From NCBI GenBank assembly GCA_023375785.1, contig SZWC01000099.1:89593-116684 (forward strand): a stretch of DNA of 27,092 nt. The letters are read 5' to 3'. Both the position numbers and the translations under genes were made by a program. The notes beneath the pieces are model-generated. The model worked only from the letters and a program-made list of their open reading frames with translations. It searched no databases and was not told the DNA's origin. This document shows, one piece after another, positions 12,843 through 20,833 of the stretch (its first letter is position 1; each line of letters begins with the position of its first letter). The stretch comes from Penium margaritaceum (taxonomy: Eukaryota; Streptophyta; Zygnematophyceae; Desmidiales; Peniaceae).

Positions 12843-14172
12843 CTTGGCAAAGTTGGCATGTGCCACTGACCATGACCACAAAGTTTACAGAGTGACTCTA
12901 ACTTTTTCAAATCGTAACACGAGTCAACCACAGTCAGAGTGCCCAAACACAGTTCAGATGTAGTAGGCATGACCTTGTAGGTATAAACAAGGTAAAAAGC
13001 CGGTGGCTTGGCACGGCTAGTGTGCGCAATGCCTTGACAAAGTTGGCATGTGCCACTGACCATGAGCACAAAGTTTACCAAGTACCTTAAACGGCTATAA
13101 ATCATAACACAAGTCAGCCACGGTCAGAGTTTCCAATCACAGTGCAGATGTACCAGGCATGATCTTACAGGTACAAACAAGGTAGAATACTGGTGGTTTG
13201 GCGTGGCTTTTGTGCGAAATGCCTTGACAAAGTTGGCATGTGCCACTGATAATGACCACAAAAGTATGCAAGTAACTTTTGCTTATATTCATCATAACAC
13301 AAGTCAGCCATGGTCAGAGTGTCCAACCACAGTACAGATATACTGGGCATTAACTTACAGGTATAAACAAGGTAGAATATTGGTGGCTCGGTGTGGCTAT
13401 TGTGCGCAATGCCTTGACAAATTTGGCATGTGCCACTGACCATGACCACAAATGTTTCCAAGTGACTTTTACTTCTATTGATCATAATACGAGTCAGCCA
13501 CGGTAAAAGTGTCCAATCACAGTGCAGATGTATTAGGCATGATCTTGCGGGTACAAAAAAGGTAGAATACTGGTGCCTCGATGTGGCTATTGTGCAGAAT
13601 GCCTTGACAAAGTTGGCATGTGCCACTGACCATGACCACAAAGTTTACCAAGTGACATTTACTTCTATTGATCATAACACGAGTCAGCCACGGTCAGAGT
13701 GCCCAATCACACTGCACATCTAACATGCATGACCTTGCATGTATAAACAAGATAAAAACCTGCTGGCTTCGCACGGCTATTGTGCGCAATGCCTTGACAA
13801 AGTTGGCATGTGCCACTGACCATGACCACAATGTTTACCAAGTACCTTCAACGGCTATGAATCATAACACGAGTCAGCCACGGTCAGAGTGTCCGGTCAG
13901 AGTGCGGATATACTGGGCATGGCCTTGCAAGTATAAACAAAGTAGAATATGGGTGGCTCGGTGTGGCTATTGTGTGCAATGCCTTGACAAAGTTGGCATG
14001 TACCACTGAACATGACCACAATTTTATCCAAGTGACTTTTATTTTTATTGATCATAACACAAGGCAGCCACGGTCAGAGTGTTCAATAACAGTGCAGATG
14101 TACTAGGCATGATCTTGCAGGTACAAACAAGGTAGAATACTGGTAGCTCTGTTAGGCTATTGTGTGCAATGC

Positions 14173-14929
14173 CTTGACAAAGTTGGCATGTGCCATTGAC
14201 CATGAACACAAATGTATCCAAGTGACCTCTACTCCTGTTGATGATTATACGAAAAGCCACGGTCAGAGTGTCCAATCATAGTGCAGATGTACCAGGCATG
14301 ATCTTGCAGGTGCAAACAAGGTAGAATACTGGTGGCTCGATGTGGCTATTGTGCGCAATGCGAAGACAAAGTTGGCATGTGCCACTGACCATGATCACAA
14401 ATGTATCCGAGTGACTTTTACTTCTATTGATTATAACAGGAGTCAGCCACGATCAGAGTGTCCAATCACAGTGCATATGTACTAGGCATGATCTTGCAGG
14501 TTCAAACAAGGTAGAATACTGGTGGTGCGGTGTGGCTATTGTGCGCAATGCCTTGACAAACTTGGCATGTGCCACTAACCATGACCACAAGGTTTACCAA
14601 GTACCTTAAACGGCTATGAATCATAACACAATTCAGCCACGGTCAGAGTGTCCAATCACAGTGCAGATATAATGGGCATCACCTTGCAGGTACAAACAAG
14701 GTAGAATACAGGTGGCTCAATGTGGCTATTGTGCGCAATGCCTTCACCAATTTGGCATGTGCCACTGACCATGACCACAAATGTATCCGAGTGACTTTTA
14801 CTTTGATCGATCATAACACGAGTCAGCCACGGTCAGAGTGTCCAATCACAGTGCCGATGTACTAGGCATGATCTTGCAGGTGCAAACAATGTAGAATACT
14901 GGTGGCTCCGTGTGGCTATTGTGTGCAAT
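14173..14929 (+). repeat. Second higher-order block family, copy 1 (monomers 76-79)
   Basis: Types 2 2 1 2. The private markers run in order: ACGAAAAGCCACGG at 14249, GCGAAGACAAAG at 14360 in place of the anchor, GTATCCGAGTGAC at 14403, and GATATAATGGGCATCACC at 14666. The same set recurs near 21.6-22.3 kb and, in part, 24.8-25.5 kb. Confidence 0.82.
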
Positions 14930-15030
14930 GCTTGACAATGTTGGCATGTGCCATTGACCATGACCACAAATTTTACCACGTGACTTTTACTTCTACGAAT
15001 CGTAACACAAGTCAGCAACGGTCAGAGTGC

Positions 15031-15424
15031 CCAATCACAGTGCACATCTAATATGCATGACCTTACAGGTATAAGCAAGGTAAAAAACCGGTGGCTTGGC
15101 ACGGCTATTGTGCAAACTGCCTTGACAATGTTGGCACGTGCCACTGACCATGACCACAACGTTTACCAGGTACCTGAAACGGCTATGAATCATAACACGA
15201 GTCAGCCACGGTCAGAGTGTCCAATCACAGTGCACATCTAATATGCATGACCTTACAGGTATAAGCAAGGTAAAAAACCGGTGGCTTGGCACGGCTATTG
15301 TGCAAACTGCCTTGACAATGTTGGCACGTGCCACTGACCATGACCACAACGTTTACCAGGTACCTGAAACGGCTATGAATCATAACACGAGTCAGCCACG
15401 GTCAGAGTGTCCAATCACAGTGCA
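15031..15424 (+). repeat. Exact one-monomer tandem duplication (monomers 81/82)
   Basis: Bases 15031-15234 and 15221-15424 are identical over 204 bp at an offset of exactly 190. Both copies carry the rare forms GTGCAAACTGCC, CTTGACAATG and TACCTGAAACGG and the CACGTG-centred palindrome. Confidence 0.92.
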
Positions 15425-16267
15425 GCTGTACTAGGCATGATCTTGCAGGTGCAATTGAGGTAGAATACTGGTGGTTTGCTGTGGCTATTGTGCGCAATGC
15501 CTTGACAAAGTTGGCATGTGCCACTGACCATGACCATAATGTTTACCAAGTGACTTTAACTTATACGAATCGTAACACGAGTCCGCCAGAGTCAGAGTGC
15601 CCAATCACAGTTCAGATGTACTAGGCATGACCTTGCAGGTATAAACAATGTCAAGAACGAGTGGCTTGGCACGGCTACTGTGCGCAATGCCTTGACAAAG
15701 TTGGCATGTGCCACTGACCATGACCTCAAAGTCCACAAAGTACCATAAATAGCTACGAATGTTAACACGAGTCAGCCACGGTCAGAGTGTCCAATCACAG
15801 TGCAGATATACTAGGCATGACCTTGCAGGTACAAACAAGGTAGGATATTGGTGGCTCGGTGTGACTATTGTGCGCAATGCCTTGACAAATTTGGCATGTG
15901 CCACTGACCATGACCATAAATATATCCAAGTGCCTTTTACTTCTACTGATCATAACACAAGTCAGCCACGGTCAGAGTGTCCAATCACGGTGCACATGTA
16001 CTAGGCATGATCTTGTAGGTATAAACAATATAAAATACTGGTGGCTCGGTGTGGCTATTGTGCGCAATGCCTTGACAAAGTTGGCAGGTGCCACTGACCA
16101 TGACCACAAATGTATCCAGGTCACTTTTACTTCTATTGATCATAACACGAGACACCCACGGTCAGAGTGTCCAATCATAGTACAGATGTACTAGGCATGA
16201 TCTTACAGGTACAAACAAGGTAGAATACTTGTGGCTTGGTGTGGCTATTGTGCGCAATGCCCTCACA

Positions 16268-16272
16268 AGGCT
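16268..16272 (+). repeat. Left target-site duplication (AGGCT)
   Basis: The five bases before the 5' LTR, AGGCT, pair with AGGTT directly after the 3' LTR (one C/T mismatch). Removing the element and one copy restores an unbroken satellite stretch, AATGCC then CTCACAAGGTTGGCATG, with no satellite base lost. Confidence 0.8.
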
Positions 16273-16884
16273 TGTCATAAATATGACTCCGACAAGGTCC
16301 CTCTCACACATCCGTCGGATAATTCAAGCTCCCGTTATCGGTTCAGATCCCACCCTGAACCTCCTCGGCAACGGCTGGTTGGTCACGACCTTTCCACCAG
16401 AGTCGAGCCGCCCCTAATAAGCGACCACGTTGCCATGCGTGCGGTTAGCGAAAAGAAGCCGTTGATACCCGGTTTATCCTGTTCTGTTGTATATAAGGAG
16501 GATGTTTAATCCCTTCCTAAACTAACCATAACATTTTTATTCATCCTGTTCCCTTTGGTTCCGTGGCTTTGCGGCCGTGTTCGTGCTCTGCTCGCCTCTC
16601 GCTTCCATTATCTTTGTACACCACTGTCTCTTCACGACTTTTCGCTTCGCCACCCTCAACCTTTTGCCTCCAACACCTTCCTCTCTTTGCTCTCAAGTTC
16701 TCTCATCTGCGCTCTGTGCACCTTGGAGCTTCAGTGCCTCGCGCCCTCTCGCAACTCTGGAACAAACTCCTTGGGCCAGCCCTCACCGCTCTGCTTCCGT
16801 CACATCCCTACGTCACTTCTGCCTGGTTCCGTGCCTCTACTTGCTTCTGCTCCTGCTGTGCTCGCTCATTTCATTCTTCTCACA
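16273..16884 (+). repeat. 5' LTR
   Basis: It begins TGTCATAA and ends TTCTCACA directly before the primer binding site. It is 612 bp and colinear with the 3' LTR. The first ~220 bp carry a conserved CCCCTAATAAGCGACC motif (from 16411) and lead to a TATA box. The rest is strongly pyrimidine-rich. The last base pair before the end differs from the 3' LTR (CACA against GACA), so the terminal inverted repeat is imperfect in this copy. Confidence 0.93.
16490..16497 (+). promoter_or_regulatory. TATA box in 5' LTR
   Basis: TATATAAG lies at LTR position 218, the same position as in the 3' LTR. It is the probable core promoter for the element's transcript, with the start expected some 25-35 bp downstream. 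This is inferred from position and motif only. Confidence 0.6.
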
Positions 16885-16896
16885 TGGTATCAAAGC
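16885..16896 (+). other. Primer binding site (initiator Met tRNA type)
   Basis: TGGTATCAAAGC starts immediately after the LTR end. It matches the usual plant Copia primer site TGGTATCAGAGC at 11 of 12 bases. Reverse transcription of the element would be primed here by the initiator methionine tRNA. Confidence 0.88.
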
Positions 16897-17047
16897 ATCA
16901 CGCAACATCACCTGGTGCCTCGTGACCAAGTCATTGCTGTGCCACCACCATTGCGTCTCTTCTCGAGTCTGCACTCCTCCGTCCCCGTCATCGCCACTTC
17001 GTTCCTCTCTGCTTCATTAGCAATTGACATCAGCAGCCCTGCTTGAA
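16897..17047 (+). other. Retroelement leader region
   Basis: This stretch lies between the primer site and the first gag-like frame. It is pyrimidine-rich with no recognised motif. By position it is the untranslated leader and may hold packaging signals, but nothing in the sequence shows one. Confidence 0.4.
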
Positions 17048-17491
17048 ATGCTCTTCGCGCTGAAAGAAACGTCGTATCATCATGAGAAGGCCATGTGCCC
17101 AATCTGCGCCCGTGGTCAATACTTGGTGACTCGTTGCTCACAACAGCCGCAAGCAGCTCCTGAGCCGCCACCGCCGTCAACTTCCGAGAGGGTTCCTTCC
17201 ACCCGCAATCTGCTACCTCTCGTCACCTCAGCCGCCGCAAGTGCCTCCGCCTTCCTCACCTCCTCTCATCAACCGCCTTTACTGCATCAGCCTCAACCTT
17301 CTCTCCATCTGCATCCTTCCTCTCGGACCGCGTCCTTACACCGCCTTCTCGCATCATCAGCAACAGCAGTGTTACTCCCGTTGCCAGGACATCGGACACC
17401 GCACGTCTTCCTGCTCCCTATACGAGCCAACAGGGGAACAAGCCGTCACTCTCCTGACATCAACGGACCAGTGTCACTGCTCACTGCATGA
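17048..17491 (+). pseudogene. Possible gag remnant with zinc-knuckle-like motifs
   Basis: A frame opening at the ATG at 17048 gives MLFALKETSYHHEKAM and then CPICARGQYLVTRC (from about 17097), followed by a Pro/Ser-rich stretch. The spacing C-x2-C-x4-(Y)-x4-C is that of a retroviral-type zinc knuckle with Tyr in place of the essential His. A second similar motif, CYSRCQDIGHRTSSC (about 17370-17414), has the His and x4 spacings but x3 between the first cysteines, and lies in a different frame. I read both as decayed nucleocapsid knuckles, which would place this region in gag. The match is short and could be chance. No long conserved gag domain is recognisable. Confidence 0.3.
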
Positions 17492-17600
17492 CTCCCGCCG
17501 CTGCTGCCAACTTCCTCTCGGCGTCAAGACATCGGACACCGCCAGTCTTCCTGCCCGTCGGTCTCAGGCCAACTGGAGAACAAGCCGTCACTCTCCTGAA
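17386..17600 (+). repeat. Imperfect direct repeat, about 75 bp at 140-bp spacing
   Basis: GACATCGGACACCGC at 17388 recurs at 17528, and AACAAGCCGTCACTCTCCTG at 17438 recurs at 17579, with similar sequence between. The first copy overlaps the second zinc-knuckle-like motif. An offset of 140-141 bp puts the two copies in different reading frames, which argues against a maintained protein repeat. Confidence 0.75.
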
Positions 17601-17906
17601 AGCAGAGTTCTTGGCCGCCTCACTCACACTCACTATCGCGCCGCCTCCCTTCTCGCCATCTTCCACTTGACGCGACCTTCATCCTTCGCCTTTGCCACGT
17701 CCTTCGCCATCTTCCATCTTCATCAGCGTTTGCCTCCATCTTCGTGTTATCTTCATCTTCATCCGCTGTCTCCTGGCGACCTCATTATCACTCCTGCCTC
17801 CTGCTCCAACTCAACCTCCTCTGCCTTCCTCGCGTCGCCTGTCAGCATCCACATCGTCCACGCCGTCTCCGCCTCAATCGTCCTCATTATCTGTGGTTCC
17901 GCCCCT
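17601..17906 (+). other. Pyrimidine-rich internal segment, no gene recognised
   Basis: The plus strand is dominated by C and T, with many TTC/ATC/CCT runs. All three forward frames have long open stretches through the region (for example 17241-17951 and 17692-18519). This is expected when stop codons, which need purines, are rare. None resembles a known protein. Confidence 0.6.
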
Positions 17907-18600
17907 GCGCCCACTCAACCATCAGCTTCCTCAGCTTCCTCTTCAATTTAGCATCATCGTCCTGCTCGACACAAGGATCCGCCCGGTCGCATCGCCCACT
18001 TCGCGACAACATACGCCCACGCCAAAAACTCATATAGCGCACGTGGTTCTGCCCCTGTACCCACTCCTCTTTCATCAGCTTCCGTTTGATCATCATCCGC
18101 ATCTGTGGCCAGCACAAGGACCTCCACGAGCTCGCTGCCCGCTTTGCAGCAGCTTGCACCCACGCCGGCAGCAGATTTATCGCGGCGCGTTGGCACCTGT
18201 CTTCCCCTTGCCGAAGTCTACTCTCGTGCTCAGCTACGCATTTCTACCCCTGCGCCCACTCAGCCATCAGCTCCCTCAGCTTCCTCTTCAAGTCAGCCTC
18301 GTCCTCCTGCTCGGCACAAGGATCCGCCCGATCGCATCGCCCGCTTCGCGACGACCTGCGTCCACGCCGAAAACCTCCGCAGCGCACGTGGTTCTGCCCC
18401 TACGCCCACACCTATTTCATCAACGTCTGCTCCTCATCATCAACATCTGCAACCAGCACAAAGGATCTGCACGAGCTAGCTGCCCTCTTTGCAGCTACCT
18501 GCACCCATGCCAGAAGTAGATTTCTCACGGCGCATTGGCTCTGGCCTTCCCCTTGCCGCATTCTATCCCTCTATCGCAAAGCGCATGTGGTTCCACCCCT
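17907..18600 (+). repeat. Two tandem copies of a ~346-bp unit inside the retroelement
   Basis: GCGCCCACTC marks 17907, 18252 and 18601, spacings of 345 and 349 bp. Other shared marks are AGCGCACGTGGTTCTG at 18036 and 18381, ACAAGGATCCGCCCG in the first third of each unit, and CTTCCCCTTGCCG near each end. The third unit breaks off within a few tens of bases. The first spacing is a multiple of 3, so a 275-codon forward frame (17692-18519) reads the same motifs in both units, including HQLPQLPLQ, RIRP and CPLC. Overlapping long frames in the other phases suggest this openness is due to composition. I do not recognise the unit. Confidence 0.82.
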
Positions 18601-18893
18601 GCGCCCACTCCAACAAGCACCCTCCCACTCTTCCGAATCCTCCTTCTCAGCATCCTCTCTCATCAAACCAATCTGCCTGATCGCACTTGTCAGTGCCCTG
18701 CACTCATGCCAAACCTCCTGCAGTATTTCTCTTCCACCATCTCTCCCTTCTTCTCCAACCCCAGCTCCATCTTCAAAAGGGTGAACCTGCTGCATTTCGC
18801 TCGTGAGCAGACACCAGCAACTGCCACGCACCCGCAACGACAAATCATTATGGCAGCACGAGCCCTCGAGTTGACACATATTCCTATTCTTGA
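18601..18893 (+). other. Transition from pyrimidine-rich to mixed sequence, no gene recognised
   Basis: The C/T bias fades near 18780. In one frame around 18868-18900 the residues ELTHIPILDQL faintly recall the end of a Copia RNase H domain, but there is no supporting context upstream and it may be chance. Nothing else is visible. Confidence 0.3.
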
Positions 18894-19250
18894 TCAGTTG
18901 GAGAAAACAACCACGACTGGTATGGTGGCATCCAAATCAAGACAAAGCACTCTTTTTTCCATGGGAAAGAGATCTCCCTCTTTCTGGAAGGAGTGTATGA
19001 CAACATCGGGTGTCCTACAAGGGCTTACACGACAACCTTGCAGGACGTCAAAAGGTGCCTACGTGACACCACCCATACTGTCTACCACAGGATCGTCGAC
19101 AAAGTATCACCTGTCGTAGCAATGTGGAACACCCTTGTGGCAGCAGCGTGGAACCCAAATCTCTGCAATATGTTCATCCTCTCCCTCTGTCGAGTGGTCA
19201 ACCCCCCATCAGACAGCGACACTTGGATACTGATGCCCTATACGCAGTAA
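18894..19250 (+). other. Open frame of 118 codons, unrecognised
   Basis: This frame is open from just after a TGA at 18891 to a TAA at 19248. Its composition is balanced, unlike the C-rich region before it. It reads SVGENNHDWYGGIQIKT, then a stretch with SLFLEGVYDNIGCPTRAY, and later VVAMWNTLVAAAWNPNLC. There is no ATG near its start, so as it stands it is not a complete gene. It could be a captured host exon, a pol-derived remnant or chance. I do not recognise the protein. Confidence 0.3.
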
Positions 19251-19268
19251 GAGATTATGCCTTGTTGG

Positions 19269-19279
19269 ACTCAGGGGGC
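19269..19279 (+). other. Polypurine tract (weak)
   Basis: GACTCAGGGGGC ends directly at the first base of the 3' LTR. Its position fits the plus-strand primer of reverse transcription. It is short and interrupted by pyrimidines compared with usual plant Copia tracts. Confidence 0.5.
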
Positions 19280-19891
19280 TGTCAGAAAAATGACCCCGAC
19301 AAGGTCCCTCTCATACATCCCTCGGAAAACCCGAGCTCCTGTTATCGATTCAGATTCCATCCTGAACCTCCTCGACGACGGCTGGCCGGTCACGACCGTT
19401 CCACCAGAGTTGAGCCGCCCCTAATAAGCGACCACGTCGCCACGCGCGAGGCTAGCGAATAGAAGCCGTTGATACCTGGTTTATCCAGTTCTGTTGTATA
19501 TAAAGAGGATGTTGATTCCCTCCCTAGACTAAAGAGAACAGTTATATTCATCCTGTTCCCTCTGGTTCCGCGGCTTCGCTACCGTGTTCCCGCTCTACTC
19601 GTCTCTCGCATCCATTGTCTTCGCACACCACTGTCTCTTCACGACTCTTCGCTTCGCCACCCTCAAGCTTTTGCCTCCAACGCCTTCCTCTCTTTGCTCT
19701 CAAGTTCATTCATCTGCGCTCTGTCCACCTTGGAGCTTCAGTGCCTCGCGCAATCTCGCGACTCTGGAACTAACTCCTTGGGCCAGCCCTCACCGCTCTG
19801 CTTCCGTCACATCCATACATCACTTCTGCTTGGTTCCGTGCCTCTTCTTGCTTCTACTCCTGCTGTGCTCGCTCATTTCATTCTTCTGACA
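19280..19891 (+). repeat. 3' LTR
   Basis: It is 612 bp, begins TGTCAGAA and ends TTCTGACA, so its ends form a perfect 5-bp inverted repeat, TGTCA/TGACA. It is colinear with the 5' LTR with about 66 substitutions and no indel. The base after it starts AGGTTGGCATG, which is satellite sequence in phase. Confidence 0.93.
19497..19504 (+). promoter_or_regulatory. TATA box in 3' LTR
   Basis: TATATAAA lies at LTR position 218, as in the 5' LTR. If active, it would drive transcription rightward into the satellite array. No evidence of activity can be seen in sequence alone. Confidence 0.5.
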
Positions 19892-19896
19892 AGGTT
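19892..19896 (+). repeat. Right target-site duplication (AGGTT)
   Basis: AGGTT follows the 3' LTR and matches AGGCT before the 5' LTR except for one C/T difference. It agrees with the satellite consensus AAGTT at this position. Confidence 0.8.
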
Positions 19897-20440
19897 GGCA
19901 TGTGCCACTGACCATGGCCAGAACGTTTACCAAGTGACTTTAACTTCTACGAATCACAACACAAGTCAGCCACGGTCAGAGTACCCAATCACAGTGCACA
20001 TGTGACATGCATGACCTTGCAGGTATAAACAGGGTAAAAAACCGGTGTCTTGGCACGGTTATTCTGCGCAATACCTTAACAAAGTTGGCATGTGCCACTG
20101 ACCATGACCACAAAGTTTACCAAGTACCTTAAACGGCTATGAATCATGACACGAGTCAGCCACGGTCAGAGTGTCCAATCACAGTGCAGGTATATTGGGC
20201 ATGACATTCCAGGTATAAACAAGGTAGAATACTGGTGGCTCGCTGTGGCTATTGTGCGCAATGCCTTGACAAAGTTGGCATGTGTTGCTGACCATGACCA
20301 CAAATGTATCCAAGTGACTTTTACTTCTCTTTATCATAACACGAGTCAGCCACAGTCAGAGTGGCCAATCACAGGGCAAATGTACTAGGCATGATCTGGC
20401 AGGTACAAACAAGGTATAATACTGGTGGCTCGTTGTGGCT

Positions 20441-20494
20441 ATTGTGCGCAATGCCTTGACAAAGTTGGCATGTGCCACTGACCATGACCACAAA
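20441..20494 (+). other. Conserved core of the satellite monomer (representative copy)
   Basis: This ~54-bp stretch is the least variable part of the monomer in nearly every copy. It contains two short dyads. ATTGTGCGCAAT (20441-20452) is symmetric at 10 of 12 bases. TGGCATGTGCCA (20466-20477) has perfect 5-bp arms, TGGCA and TGCCA, around TG. Several copies carry CG instead of TG in the centre and are then perfect 12-bp palindromes, for example at 4384, 11522, 11712, 15132, 15322 and 23502. Contrasting conserved and variable zones occur in centromeric satellites bound by sequence-specific proteins. A binding role here is inference; no CENP-B box match was seen. Confidence 0.6.
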
Positions 20495-20833
20495 GTTTAC
20501 CAAGTACCTTAAACAGCTATGAATAATAACACGATTCAACCACGGTCAGAGTGTCCAATCACAGTGAAGATGTACTAGGCATGATCTTGCAGGTGCAAAC
20601 AAGATAGAATACTGGTGGCTCGGTGTGGCTATTGTGCGCAATGCCTTGACAAGGTTGGCATGTGCCACTGACCATGACCACAAAGTTTACCAAGTGACTT
20701 TAACTTCTACGAATCATAACACAAGTCAGCCACTGTCAGAGTTCCCAATCACAGTGCACATCTAATATGCATGACCTTGCAAGTATAAACAGGATAAAAA
20801 ACCGGTGTCTTGGCACGGCTATTGTGCGGAATG

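Larger units (their letters stand above)
1..16272 (+). repeat. 190-bp satellite array, left part (monomers 1-86 and edge of 87)
   Basis: The anchor CTTGACAAAG recurs at 11, 201, 391, 583, 773, 963 and so on to 16071, nearly always 190 bp apart and always on this strand. Each monomer has a conserved half (about ATTGTGCGCAAT to CATGACCACAAA) and a variable half that falls into three types. T1 reads CAAGTACCTTAAACGGCTAT. T2 reads TGTATCCAAGTGACTTTTAC and then TTCTATTGATC. T3 reads CAAGTGACTTTAACTTCTAC and then GAATCGTAAC. A chimera, 3*, joins a T2 start to a T3 end. Types by monomer: 1-15: 3* 1 2 2 1 2 3 1 2 3 1 2 3 1 1; 16-30: 3 1 2 3 3 1 2 3 1 2 2 1 2 2 1; 31-45: 2 3 1 3 1 2 3 1 3 2 3* 1 2 2 1; 46-60: 3 1 3* 1 2 2 1 3 1 2 2 3 3 1 1; 61-75: 2 3* 1 2 1 2 3 1 3 1 2 2 3 1 2; 76-86: 2 2 1 2 3 1 1 3 1 2 2. 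No gene is supported here. I do not recognise the satellite family by name. Confidence 0.97.
16273..19891 (+). mobile_element. Non-autonomous Copia-type LTR retrotransposon
   Basis: A 3,619-bp element is bounded by two 612-bp direct LTRs that align without any indel. It has a 12-bp site matching the initiator Met tRNA 3' end just inside the 5' LTR, a purine-rich run just before the 3' LTR, and a 5-bp target duplication. Ends are TGTCA...TGACA at the 3' LTR. The Met-tRNA site and 5-bp duplication are typical of the Copia superfamily. The internal region is only 2,395 bp and shows no protease, integrase, reverse transcriptase or RNase H motif in any frame I read, so it would need enzymes from another element. 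LTRs differ at about 66 of 612 sites (about 11%), many of them C/T or G/A changes. It interrupts satellite monomer 87. Superfamily assignment is inferred from the primer site, since there is no pol to confirm it. Confidence 0.88.

Noticed and set aside
1..16272. CRISPR array
   Set aside because: The repeats are contiguous 190-bp units with no unique spacers, and the context is a eukaryotic satellite with a Copia-type retroelement.
16261..16272. Left boundary of the element placed further left, at CTCACAAGG
   Set aside because: LTR alignment starts at TGTCA (16273 and 19280), the lengths then agree exactly at 612, and the preceding bases fit the satellite and the target duplication.
16555..18784. 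Long forward frames (163, 155, 236, 275 and 232 codons) as genuine proteins
   Set aside because: They overlap in all three forward phases through a pyrimidine-rich region where stop codons are rare, and none shows a recognisable domain beyond the weak knuckle-like motifs.
16908..18879. Minus-strand frames of about 60-102 codons in the retroelement
   Set aside because: They are opposite the skewed composition, have no recognised domain, and run against the element's transcription direction.
18868..18900. Residues ELTHIPILDQL as the end of a Copia RNase H domain
   Set aside because: The resemblance is only a few residues, and no preceding RNase H motif or reverse transcriptase is visible in any frame.
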